Assembly (NCBI GenBank): GCA_030737875.1 | Contig: CM060915.1 | Coordinates: 363,379,863-363,443,862 of the forward strand | DNA: 64,000 nt | Reading direction: 5' to 3' | From: Allium sativum | Lineage: Eukaryota; Streptophyta; Magnoliopsida; Asparagales; Amaryllidaceae | In this document: positions 24,114 to 34,964 of the stretch, in pieces | Layout of the letters: the number at the start of each line of letters is the position of its first letter | How positions within the stretch are numbered: position 1 is the stretch's first letter | Program-made: the position numbers and the translations under genes | Notes under the pieces: generated by a model | What the model saw: the letters and a program-made list of their open reading frames with translations, nothing else | Told to the model about the DNA's origin: nothing | Database searches by the model: none

Positions 24114-26340
24114 TACTCTTTAGATTGTGATCCAAGGTCTGTAATCCACAATCCCTTTATATTCTTGTTCGATTTCATAGTTACCATAACATGCTCTACT
24201 TAGTATGTAATTAAGTATATCACAATTCACATGTTTTTCTGTTTAACATGTCATTCATTATTTATGATTGAATATAACTTATTTCATTTCATAAGTTTGC
24301 CTCATTCTTTCTTATTTAATCATAATTCCATCTTATACTATCACGACAACTTATCATTGTTTACTTATTAACTAAGTTCTCTATACTAAGGTTTACTGAT
24401 AAGTTACCTTTTCATAATATAACTTATGTTGTCCTTATCAGCACATTTCAGATTCTCGTTCTCACAGATAACTTAATTTATAATTAAGTACAACTTATCT
24501 TATTTCATAAGTTATTCCAATTTCCTTATTGTTTATTATAACATAAGTTATAATCCCTACTTGTCCCTAAGACACGCCTACCTATTATATAACATTCTCA
24601 TTAATGTAATTTATTTATAATAGGTTATTATCATTCCCCGTTCATTCCATTTCTTTTACAGTTGTAATTATCTTTCATTCTTTTCCTTATTCATTCCCAT
24701 TAATCACAGTTAGTGCCATTTAATCTATCCTTATATATATACTTATGTAGTAGACCTCTCACATTAAGCCTACCACTTGTGGATGCTGGATTTGTCGGGC
24801 AGTTCTGCGCAAACTTCTTCCATAAGTTGGCTTAACCTCATGTTTTAGCACCATTACATGTTTTATCTACGCACTAGACCTCTCACATTAAATTAACAAC
24901 TTGTGGAATCTGGAATTCCCTGACGGTTCCGTGCAGACTTCTACCAAAAGTTGAATTTAACCTCGTGTCTAGGTGCGTTACAGTTTTCTATTTGTTGTAA
25001 ATTTAGGCATATTATTCTTTCCACTTTTTTTTATTGCAACCTATTTTACATGTCATCATATTAAGACCATTTTATGTCATATGCTCTTCCTAACATATAA
25101 TTAATTTCATTCCAAAATAACATGTGATCATCAAATCATGTAATTATTCTAATTTCACATGTAATCATTTAATAATGTAACTATTCAAATCTAACAAATT
25201 ACATGTCATTTTCTCAATTCTACAACTAATAATTCAAGTACATAATATGCCACAAGTGAATCATGTAATTACAACAATAATTGTTACACATATTTTAACA
25301 AGTTTGCATTTCCATAAATGAACATTTCACCATATTAAACGTTTCAATATATGAATTTTCCATCATATTAATATTTTAACATATTAATATTTCAACATGT
25401 CATATTAGCATTTCATCACTTTACATTGCATAATAACGGGGAATGTTAAACGATAATATATCATTATCAAAAATGATGTAACTTAAATCCAATCACCTAA
25501 ATTGCTTTCCAATTCCTGATCCTAGTCCAGATCTAGCATTCCATGGTTTTTCCCTAGCTGGATTTATAACCTAACAACCATGGATCCATAATTTTTACTA
25601 AAAGAAAATAGGAAGAAAATTGAATAGACTAGACCTAAAATTTTACCTTACTTCGCATATGATTCTTAACATTCTTATTAATTTTCATTCCCTTCCTCCA
25701 GATCTTGATTTAGAATTTTCCTAAACTAATTATCTTATTTTTATGAAGAGATTTGAGGAGGAGGAAGAATGGAAGAGCTTAGACGTTGTCTCATAGAATG
25801 TGAGATTTAGGCTAGGCTCTGCTAGCCTATTTATGGGTGTTCAGGATCCTATCGCACACACAGCGCTGAGTCGGCACTGAACGTCGTTAAGAAAATAGTC
25901 TAGATTCATCGATGAATCTGGCTGGATTTGGGGGTGTCGACCCCCCTACAAGGGTGTCGACGCCGGTGTCGACCTCCCTCTAGGTCCCATGAGCTGTTTT
26001 GGTGCAGAAATTTGATTTTCGAATGTTTGAATTTCTGAAATTTGTTTAACTGTTATATTCACGCGTAATCTTATTATATGTATACAAATATTCTAATGAC
26101 CATTTTACGCGTATACATATACACACAACTTTTATTTTGATTTTAAAAGTCAAACGGTGTTGTACCGTTCTTTAATTCTTGTTGTATTTCTTTAATTGCA
26201 GCTTTATCTTGAATTTTATCTCTTGTTTATATATATATATATCTACACATATATACATGTATATTTTCTTTACTTCCTTATATGTATATTTTTCCTTATA
26301 TGTGCGTTTATACATATTTTCTCTCAAGAACATGTATTAA
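24114..26340 (-). mobile_element. Family F, copy 1 (LTR-like repeat, minus orientation)
   Basis: Matches 28060-30035 plus 38195-38272 in order, at lower identity than any other LTR pair here. Shared landmarks: a doubled module around CACTTGTGG...TTTGTCGGGC (24760 and 24890), AACGGGGAATG (about 25435), a GAAGAGATTTGAG...GGAAGAATG box (about 25745), AGGCTAGGCTCT.CTAGCC (25808-25826), a TATA-like CCTATTTATGGG and a GTCGAC cluster. The promoter points to the minus strand. The left edge is cut by element B. No coding region is visible. The family is not recognised. Confidence 0.5.
25826..25973 (-). promoter_or_regulatory. F copy 1 promoter: TATA plus GTCGAC cluster
   Basis: On the minus strand CCCATAAATAGG (25837-25826) is preceded, about 100-150 bp upstream, by three GTCGAC palindromes (25936-25973). 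F copy 2 and both E LTRs have the same arrangement. Confidence 0.45.
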
Positions 26341-26366
26341 TTTTGTCGCGCTCTTAAAAAAAATAT

Positions 26367-26439
26367 GATGGCGGCGTTGATCGAACTCTGTACGTCTTGT
26401 ATGCAAGTCACATGCTCTAACCAACTGGACTACTAAGGC
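26367..26439 (-). ncRNA. tRNA-like relic with Pol III box A and partial box B (tRNA pseudogene or SINE head)
   Basis: On the minus strand a 73-nt stretch starts GCCTTAGTAGTCCAGTTGG and continues TTAGAGC, then TTGCAT at the anticodon-loop position, then AGTTCGATC. TAGTCCAGTTGG fits the box A consensus at 11 of 12 positions and GTTCGAT is a partial box B. The acceptor and T-stem do not pair well, so it is not a functional tRNA. An Ala-type TGC triplet sits at the anticodon position. It lies between the two F copies. Confidence 0.4.
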
Positions 26440-28060
26440 TATTATTAAAAAGGATTAGAACAATGGTAGTTATTTTTCTCTTCTTATTCCTCTTTTTAAT
26501 GTTTGTTATAATATTTCATTGCATGAACCTTTTTCTCTTGTTTCTCCTTTATTATAATGCATAATCAATGCATGCAACGTATTTACACCACAAGCAACCA
26601 ATCCTTTCTTTCTTTTAATGCATGCATTACATTTTTATTTGCATTATCTTTAATTTATTCTTCATATGTACATTTATGTTTGTGCACATATATATATATA
26701 TATACACACACATATGCATTATTTAATTATTAAATTGTCATAACATGCTGGGTGTTGCAAACCTAACCTGCGAGTGTGTTATGAGAAGGGGGTCGGAAAA
26801 CAAGTTCTGGTGATTGGACTTAAACTACACATTTTGGATAACCCTACATATACCATTCAGTTACAATTTCTTATTTACTAGGTTACTTGGGTTAATAGCA
26901 CTCAAGTCTTAAACACACGTCGTACTCATCTACTCGCTGGTAGGTTAACCTAATACAGTATATATGTAGCTACCCCCAATAATAAGGTACACCTCATGGT
27001 ACTCCACTCGCACGGTCTCCGCCGTAACTCCATAGAAATATAGCAGTCCCTCATCCTACGCCGGAAAGGCGTACGGTTCTCTGTATAACAATGCTACGTT
27101 CTGCATAAAACCGCCATCATCATGCGACGTAAGCTTACAGATTGCCACCTTTGAACCATTCGATCAAATCAGATTCCATCGTAGAGTAATGCCCTAGAGT
27201 CTATGATACACCACCCGGAGCAGACACGCATGTATCTAGACTTTCTTACGTACGTATCGTTAATCATACTCGATGCCTCAACCTCGATAATACACCATCC
27301 GAAAACGGTATGCATGTATCCGCACTGTGCACCTAGTTCCATAACAGGGTTGTATCAGAAACACGGAACTCAGTCGGGAGCTTTTTCTAATATCTGTATG
27401 CACAAATGCTATGGTCTGCATTTTCATGGTGACAATGGTCTCACCAGACCCCTCCCTAAACTAGTGAAAGACAAATAAATGAGATCTAGTGATGTGGTCC
27501 AGAAAAACAACAAACAATATCCTAATTGGCCTGTCCCGCAACCAAAGCCTTGATAGTGAAAGGTCGATGGCATGTAGGTTTAGCTCCCCGTCTTTCTGCA
27601 TCACGCCGACTGTCGATGACTGGTACCCGACGATTACTATCAATCAAATGGTTAGACCCGCCAAAGGCAAACAAATAACATGGTCATAACCCGCCTGGTC
27701 ATAAGGTAACTAGATCGTCGAATCACCTATGCCACCCTACAACCTTCTGATTGCCACCTATCGTGGCAGTCAAGGTATACTCACCGGGTAGTAATGCGTA
27801 GACCCAACCCCAGTGAGCACAACCTAAGCGCTGTCACTACACAGAGGACTACCAGGAGTACCCTCCACATACCACGAAGTCGCACACTTCCCTTTCCAGT
27901 CCTTCGGATTTAGCAAAATATCAGCAGAACAACATGCAAAACAGGTAGAATAATCAGATGGACGTGTGCTCCCCTCGTGTCTCATGACACCACGATGATC
28001 TCCGTCGTTGGGTTATTCACCTTCAGACGTACAGATTGGTCCAAGCGCCTTAGGTTGATG
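26440..28060. other. Unassigned sequence between F copies
   Basis: 26440-26740 is AT-rich with a TA/CA microsatellite at about 26687-26713. From about 26745 base composition becomes more even (CGCACGGTCTCCGCC, ACGCCGGAAAGGCGT). It resembles the middle of plant LTRs in style, but I cannot match it to another part of the window. It may be the downstream part of F copy 2 on the minus strand. ORFs 27203-27478 and 27489-27689 (plus) and 27461-27643 (minus) have no recognisable domain and I do not call them genes. Confidence 0.35.
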
Positions 28061-29647
28061 TGTTATTATATCCTATGTCTAAACATTTAATTATGCGCTT
28101 ACTCTACCTCATCAAATTTCCAGTTAACTTAGTTATTTCTAGTCATATTGGTTGCTTATTCAAGTTACCAAGTTCCTCTTGCTTATTAATTTCAGTTATA
28201 TAACTTAACCCATTTAAGTTCATTAATAAGTCTTTAACATGTTATTCTTATCAGCAGATTTCAGACTCTTAAGTTTACAGATTACTTAATGTATTTTTAA
28301 GTACAATTTATTGCATTTCATAAGTTTTCCCTCTTTCTCTACCTATCACAAACCATAGGTTTCAGGTTTCTAGATTTTCAGATTACTAAATTTATAATTA
28401 AGTACAACTTTTCCCATCCCAAAAGTTATCTCATTTTCTTATCATTTATTATAACCTAAGTTATAATTTCCACTTGTCCCTAGGACAAGCCTACCTATTA
28501 TCTTTCCTTTCTCCTATTCAGGTTTATTCATAATAGGTTATTATCATTCCCCGTTCATTCCAATATTTATACTGTTGTAACATTCATTAATTTCCATTAA
28601 TTACAATTAATGTCATTTATTTCTATCCTGTTATATGCATATATTCATACATGTGTTTATGCACTAGACCTCTCACATTAAGCCCACCACTTGTGGATGC
28701 TGGATTTGTCGGGTGATTCCAGGCAGACTTCTACCACAAGTTGGACTTAACCTAGTGTATTAGCACCGTTACATGTATATGTACGCACTAGACCCCTCAC
28801 ATTAAATTAACCACTTGTGGATGCTGGATTTGTCGGGCGGTTACGAGCAGACTTCTACCACAAGTTGAATTTAACCTCATGTCTAAGTGCAGTTATAATT
28901 TTCTATTTACTGTGAATTTAGGCATATTCATTCTTCCAAATTTTACTATAATTCTTATTTACAAACTTTTGGCATTATAATATTCTTAAACAAATATTCA
29001 TGTTCATTGTAAATTTCATAATTACACTTGTTCATAGAGATTCCCAATTCAGACAGGTGATTAATGAAAACAGGTCTTATACAACATAAATGTTCTCAAC
29101 CGATTTAATTTCAATTACCACAATTATTCCCAATGTCATTGTAACATAACTTACAATATCCAATTAATAAGTTATTAGAACAAGTCTATATCCAACAGTA
29201 ACCCTTTACGCATATTCTAACAGGTTTATACATTTCAGCAGATTTATACATATTAACGGGGAATGCCAAACGATAGACATACCATTATCGAAAAGTATAA
29301 TTTAAATCCACTCATCTAATAGCTTTCCCGTTCATGAATCTGGTTAGACTTAGCATTCAGTGGCTTCCATAACTGAATCTAGAACCTAAATAACCATGGA
29401 TTCACAATTCTCAAACTAAAAGGGAAGAAAGAAGAGAAATCTAAATTGACCAGATCCAAGAATTTACCTCACTTCGGTCAGAATTCTGAACATCCATTTG
29501 CAGATATACATTCCTTACCTCCAGATCTTGAATCAGAATTTCCTTTGACTAGTTATTTTATTTTCTGAAGAGATTTGAGAAGGAAGAAGAATGACAAAGT
29601 CTAGACATCCTCTTAGAAAATATGAGATTTAGGCTAGGCTCTACTAG

Positions 29648-29838
29648 CCTATTTATAGGTGATTAAGAAAGTGGATATGATTTTGTACACGCAACACTGA
29701 GTCAGCAACGAATATGGTCTGAAAAATAGTCCAGATTTGTCAAACGAATCTGCTTAGATCTGGGGTGTGTCGACCCCTGGTTTGACCCTAGGGTCAACCC
29801 AGCCCTATTGGGTCGATCCGACCCTTGCTTGGGTCGAC
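29648..29838 (-). promoter_or_regulatory. F copy 2 promoter: TATA plus GTCGAC cluster
   Basis: CCTATAAATAGG on the minus strand (29659-29648), with GTCGAC at 29769-29774 and 29833-29838 and degenerate copies between them. Confidence 0.45.
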
Positions 29839-30030
29839 CAACCCTTTTTTTTCTTCAGGCATGGTTTTTCAGTTTGAATTATTTTGAATTACATTCATAT
29901 ATAAGGTCCTTATATGTATACAGAACTTCTAATGCCCACTTTACATGTAATATATATATATATATATGCACACAACTTTTATTTCATTTTCAAAACTCAA
30001 ACGGCGTTATGCCGTTATTTAATTCTTACC

Positions 30031-30035
30031 TATTT
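30031..30035. repeat. Target-site duplication of element E (left)
   Basis: TATTT, repeated at 38190-38194 after the other end of E. Confidence 0.9.
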
Positions 30036-31094
30036 TGTAACACCCCACCTCCGCTAGGGTCACTCTCAAAGGGAATGCACTAGTTTTGGAGGAGCGTTAT
30101 CGAGGTAAACAAACACAGAAATATTACAAGACAGAACATAAATGAAACAGCGGAAGAAATTAAAAACCAAATCTTATTACTTTCAAGAAAAGAGTCAAAA
30201 CCTCATATATTCAAAGTACAAGTTGTCATTGTTCCATTACATCAAGTTCTAAATAAAGAAGCATAAACTTAAAATAACAAAAGTAAATTATTCCCCAAAA
30301 ATAGCAGAAGTGCAGCCATAGCATAGCTCAAGACCAAACCGTACATGAGCTGACAGAAAGCAAGCTAAATCCAAGCTAAGAGCTAGAGTTTCCTCCCTGA
30401 GAACTTGGGGGAAGAAACAAAAGAAAAAGAGGCGAAAGGAAACGGGTCAGTCAAAAAGACTGGTAAGTCCAAGTGACTTTCAGCATAAAAACAGGTAAAG
30501 GTAACATGACATGTATAAACTGAAAGTAAACATAAGTATGATGTCAAGATGGATAAGATAGACTAAGATAACATGATGAATCAAGTATAGGTCAAGTATA
30601 ACATCGCATGATCAAGGTTCGCTGCACCAACTGTACTAGTAGCCCAACCCATGTCAAGTATTAATCATGAAATGATCCTTGGGCCCAAAATCGTGAATGA
30701 CCCATTACTAGGTCCAACGGAATGATCCACTAATCGATCGGCTCCCTACAAGTTCTAGCTCGTTGTGTTTCTGTGTCATACGGCCCTATCACGAATGTAG
30801 TCACATGTACTAGGTCCACCATAGGGTGTATCAAGCCCTATGGTGCCAACCACTGACACGAATCAAGCATGCACAGATAAACCTACTAATGCCCAATGCC
30901 TGCTTTTTCAACTCCGGACCACGTGCACGACCATAGCCCGCCTGAACCTACACTGGCGCACCCACACAGCCGTCGTTCTGGTCGCTTACAATCAGCCCAG
31001 TAAACGTACCCTACCCTGCCTAGTTCTAGGGTACCATGATACATCTAGTGGGTTACTGCTGAAACGGACCGCGTAACTAGGGTTTCCGTCCAAT

Positions 31095-31300
31095 GGGTTA
31101 AGTGTTCTCATTTAAATTCGTGACTTAACCCGCCTACGTGTCATGTCAAACTTGGCCAAGTGTTGTCATTCAAGTTCATGACTTAGCCCTACAATTCACG
31201 TGTCAAGTTGGTTAGGTGTTGTCGTTCAAGTTCATGACCTAACCCTACCAATCATGTTTCAAGTTGGTTAAGTGTTGTCTTTCATGTTCATGACTTAACC
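31095..31300 (-). repeat. Array of four tandem hairpins in E LTR
   Basis: Units of about 56 bp, each an inverted repeat. GGGTTAAGT/ACTTAACCC is at 31095-31131. GGCCAAGT/ACTTAGCC is at 31154-31188 and is perfect in the other LTR as GGCTAAGT. GGTTAGGT/ACCTAACC is at 31210-31244 and GGTTAAGT/ACTTAACC at 31266-31300. Loops share a GTTGTC.TTCA.GTTCATG theme. The stems differ between units but stay complementary. The array recurs at about 36024-36240. Confidence 0.75.
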
Positions 31301-31356
31301 CTATCATGTGGCATTTAATTCATTAATGCACCCCAACCTCTCACATCTGACATGTT

Positions 31357-31518
31357 GTTGTGGTCACTGGATATGCCGTGCGGTTCCGGGCAGATTTACA
31401 CCACAACTCAGTCTGACCTCGGGTTTCAAGCGCGATATGACCAACTACCCACATTGGATCCTATTGTTTGCAGTAACTGGATTTGCCGAGCGGTTCCGGG
31501 CAGATTTACACTGCAAAC
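31357..31518 (-). other. Two conserved-loop hairpins in E LTR
   Basis: GTTGTGGT (31357-31364) pairs with ACCACAAC (31400-31407). GTTTGCAGT (31466-31474) pairs with ACTGCAAAC (31510-31518). Loops share ACTGGATWTG, GCGGTTCCGGGCAG and ATTTACA. In the other LTR the second stem is GTTTGTAGT (36395-36403) with ACTACAAAC (36439-36447), a two-sided change. Family F has the same loop theme on ACTTGTGG/CCACAAGT stems. Confidence 0.6.
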
Positions 31519-32790
31519 TCAACCGAACCTCGAGTTGGCCATTTTCAAGTTCATTCTAGTGTCATGAACATGTTCAAGTTTCATGTCAAGTTCGTGTCAA
31601 GTTTCATGTTTCAACTTATGCCTATTATCAAGTTCATGATTCATGTTTATAACCAGTTCATGTTTTGCCTAATCTACCCAAATCGTATTCCCATCGCATG
31701 TAAACATTAATTGATCTAAATTACAAGCAAATCTAAATCTAGAGATTAAGGGAATAACATCAAAACTATGATAGGTAGAAGGGACAAGCATAAAGCGATA
31801 AAAGAGATTACAAGACTGGCATGATATAACTTGAGATAATCGGTTACAACATTACTGGCATATAGAAATTAACAGGGTTTCAAATCTAGCAAAATAAGGC
31901 AATAGTCCTGATAAAAACTTGACATAAAAGAATAGGCATGCAAAAGCAAGCCAAATACAAGGATAATGGGTCAATGGTTTTTGGTGTACATAATAACGAA
32001 TAAACTAAGCAAGTCACACCCGAGGTATGGGATCCAACTAAATGCCAATTCAGTGTTCAACATGGTTTTCAACTATAGTGTTATGAGCAATCAACTATAA
32101 TAGTCAATTAACCACAATAGTTATACAATAGTCATGGATAATTATCCAAAAGAGTTCTAGGCAACTACCCTAAAGTCATAGGCAATTAACTGTAATAGTT
32201 TCAAAGTTATGTTCATAATCTTATGTTCATAATCATAGGCAGTAATTCACAGTCACGAGTCATAGGTGATTAGCCACAATTGTCCTTGTCATAGTCATAG
32301 GCAACGGTCTTATGTCCTCAGTCACAGGCATAGGCATAGTCTTATGTTCTCAGTCATAGTCCTTGGCCATTAACAATGGTTTCAATGTCATAGGCATGAT
32401 AACGTTTGATTTTTAATGCGAATAGGCCCAAACTGATTTCAAAGCAATATTCCCAAATGTTAAGATCTAAGAAGAATAAGAATAGATATGAATCATACGT
32501 ATATCAAATTCCAATTTATAACATGCCCTTATCAACTTTATAGTTTTCATCTAAAAGTAACTGGAACTTACAGTGCGTGGATCGAGAGTTAGAAAGCAGA
32601 ATTTGATTGTTGAATCTTTATTTGATTAATCGTGTTCTAATTGAAATCCCCCAATTTGCAAATCTCTAAGCGTAGTATTGATGGAGAAGAAGCATTCCTT
32701 TTTCTTCCTTTTTATCTTATTATTTTGATTATCTCAGAAGCAGCATAAGGACAGAATGAAATGGTGTGGAAAGAATGAGGCTAGGGGTGA

Positions 32791-32982
32791 GTTTATATAG
32801 GATTAAAGTCACAAATATGGCCAGAAAATAGGTCTAGATTCAGAAAAATACAAAAAGACTCGGATCAGGAAAAAGGGGCCAGGTCGACTCCCTAGTCGAC
32901 CTGGTCATGGGGAGGTCGACACCCCAGTCGACTCCCCAGTCGACCTGGTTGGGGGGGGGGGGGGGTCGACACCCCAGTCGAC
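32791..32982 (-). promoter_or_regulatory. E 3' LTR promoter: TATA plus seven GTCGAC sites
   Basis: CTATATAAAC on the minus strand (32800-32791), with seven GTCGAC palindromes upstream (32883-32982) spaced about 10-35 bp. F shares this arrangement. Confidence 0.55.
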
Positions 32983-33264
32983 CTGGGTATATGGGCGGGA
33001 TTTTTCCCGCCAGCCTTTTCTGGGTTTGAATTTCGAATTTCTGGCTTTATTTTCGAGCTGTTTTATTTTATTTATATTCCTGAAACTTCTGAGGGTCATA
33101 ACTTGGTCATACGTACTCCGATTTTCGAAAACTCGGACTCGATTTCATGCAGAATTCCGAGACGAACGCAATGACGCAACTCGTTTTCCCCTGATCCTTA
33201 TTTTAAAATTTAATTTTGCCTTGATTTCTGACTTTAACATGTTATAAAAATACGGGTTGTTACA

Positions 33265-33280
33265 TTCTCCCCTCCTTAAA
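33265..33280 (-). other. Polypurine tract, element E
   Basis: On the minus strand TTTAAGGAGGGGAGAA directly precedes the 3' LTR start TGTAACAACCCG. This fixes the orientation of E. Confidence 0.88.
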
Positions 33281-33817
33281 GGATTTCGTCCCCGATATCT
33301 CTAGGTTAGGAAGAATATATCCTACCATCCAATCATCCATCTACTCAACCATCATTCACGAGCAATTGTTGTCCTTAAAAGATTTCTAATGCTATATGAA
33401 CATATGCAGAAAGTGCGTGTATATGTTCCTTATCTAATGCAAATGATCAGGCCTGTTTGATCTTCTTAATGCAAAATATGTTTAGTGTCATGAATCCAAC
33501 ATGTATGCAACTAATCCTAGTCACATAAACACTATATGTGTGCACAAACATTCATCCATATGCAACATCAACATGATAACACATTCAATTTCATCCATAA
33601 ACAAGTATAAACACTCATGCATATGCAATATGAAAACGTGTCTGAGCCGATCTAGTGCCTAATGTGTGTTATGCAACCACGAGCAACCACTTGCGACCAC
33701 TTGCAACCATTTGCAAACATCAACCATAACATGTTTCAAATACATGTTCCCATCCATATGGTTCTACATAAGGTTCTCAAGATAGGATCGAGAAGATAAG
33801 CAAGATAAAACAAAGCA
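33281..33817. other. Non-coding tail of E interior
   Basis: About 540 bp between the end of gag and the polypurine tract. It has short CATATGCAA/ACCACTTGCAACC-type repeats but no pol motif on either strand. Confidence 0.6.
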
Positions 33818-34777
33818 TCAAGGAGGAGAAGTTAATGATGTACCCCCAGAAGGTCCTGCTTGCGGGGCTTGCCCTTGCTTCTTAGGGCAGTTCTTGCTGA
33901 TATGTCCAGTATCACCACACTGAAAGCATGCTCCCATATTCATCTTCTTCTTTCTACAATCCTGGACTATATGCCCCTCAATACCACAGAAGTTGCATTT
34001 TCTTTTCTCACGTGTCTTGTTGTCATTACTGTTGTTGTTGTTCTTGCCTCCTTTCTCGGAGTCTTTCTTCTTGTTTTGAGAATCATTCAACTTGACCTCC
34101 TTATTGCTATTCTCGTCTTCTTCGTAAAGTAGGGCCATATCCACTAAGCTCTCAAAGGTCACCCCCTTGGGTACATGAGTCATAGCAAGGCTGTGTAGCG
34201 GCACATTCAAACCTCTGACGAAGCGAAGAGCCTTCTTGTGTTGGGTGTTCACTAAATCCAGCCCAAATCTGGCCAGCTGATTAAACTGATTGACGTACTC
34301 CCTGATCGTCATGCTTCCTTGCTTAAGAGTTAGGAACTTCTCCATCTGCAGGCTTCTTTCAGCTTGGGAGAGAAATTTCATCTCAAATCTCATCCGGAAG
34401 TTTTCCCAAGTTTCCACTGGCCTATAAGCATGGGTAATCTCCCACCAATACGAAGCTTCATCTTTAAGCAACCACACTGCTAGCCGTATCTTTTGCCTGT
34501 CGTCTACTTCGAAGATGACGAACAAATTTTCGGTCTCCTTCAGCCAGTTCCTCGCTTCCACAAAGGATTCAGTCCCATAGAAGTCCTTTCCACCCATAGC
34601 CTTGAAGTCTCTACACGTCTTTGCAAAAGCATTTCCACGAGGAGGAGGAGGAGGAGGAATTGCTGCAGCTAGAGGAGGAATATCTGCTAGGCCTGCATCG
34701 TTGGCCCTAGCCTCTAAGTACCTCCTGAACTAGCCAGGTATTGGCACGCCCTCTGGAAAGTTAAGATTCCCAGACAT
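33818..34777 (-). pseudogene. gag: Gag of element E (one nonsense codon near the start)
   Basis: Gag forms the virus-like particle and binds retrotransposon RNA in the cytoplasm. In one frame from ATG at 34777 to the stop at 33818 (about 320 codons) the sequence reads as a Ty3/gypsy Gag: an N-terminal MSGNLNFPEG segment, a proline run, then the capsid-like part (FYGTESFVEARNWLKETENL, ASYWWE, then FLTLKQGSMTIREYVNQF). A basic linker rich in N and K follows. Two CCHC zinc knuckles, CNFCGIEGHIVQDC (about residues 261-274) and CFQCGDTGHISKNC (about 284-297), close the protein. An in-frame TAG at 34732-34730 (codon 16) interrupts it; the longest open part starts at the ATG at 34597 (259 residues). 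No protease or reverse transcriptase follows. Gag-only coding suggests the element supplies its own particle protein but depends on another element for enzymes. Confidence 0.88.
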
Positions 34778-34950
34778 GCTGAAAAACGAAAAGATAGAGA
34801 TTCAAACGAGGAAACAAAGGAAAGTGCTAATGGCTTTTGAGGAATAGCCTTTTCAAAATAAACTTTTCTTGAAAAATGCTTCTTTATAAACGGTTTTGAA
34901 AATATTTTCATAAGGTTTTTAAAAGCTTTTGCCAAGTCTGGTAACCATCT

Positions 34951-34962
34951 GCTCTGATAGCA
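34951..34962 (-). other. Primer binding site (tRNA-Met-like), element E
   Basis: Minus-strand TGCTATCAGAGC, one mismatch from the TGGTATCAGAGC site of A-D, lies two bases from the 5' LTR end at 34965. Confidence 0.75.
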
Positions 34963-34964
34963 AA

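Larger units (their letters stand above)
28060..30035 (-). mobile_element. Family F, copy 2, left part
   Basis: Second copy of the repeat at 24114-26340, interrupted by element E at 30036 and resuming at 38195. It contains two hairpin modules (28689-28741 and 28813-28865), AACGGGGAATG (about 29254), the GAAGAGATTTGAGAAGG box (about 29567) and the TATA/GTCGAC promoter. No coding region is recognisable; 29808-30083 is a spurious ORF that runs into E. Confidence 0.5.
30036..33264 (-). mobile_element. Element E 3' LTR (element sense)
   Basis: Nearly identical to 34965-38189. On the plus strand it begins TGTAACACCCCACC. It carries four tandem hairpins (31095-31300), two conserved-loop hairpins (31357-31518), TATATAAAC near 32791 and a GTCGAC cluster (32883-32982) containing a run of 15 G; the other LTR has 10 G. 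No ORF here (for example 30840-31076 and 31308-31559) resembles a protein family. Confidence 0.92.

Noticed and set aside
26367..26439. Functional tRNA-Ala gene
   Set aside because: Acceptor, anticodon and T stems do not pair properly; only the promoter boxes and overall length fit.
27203..27689. Possible small host genes in the F spacer
   Set aside because: Short ORFs on both strands with no recognisable domain, splice structure or conserved copy; not supportable.
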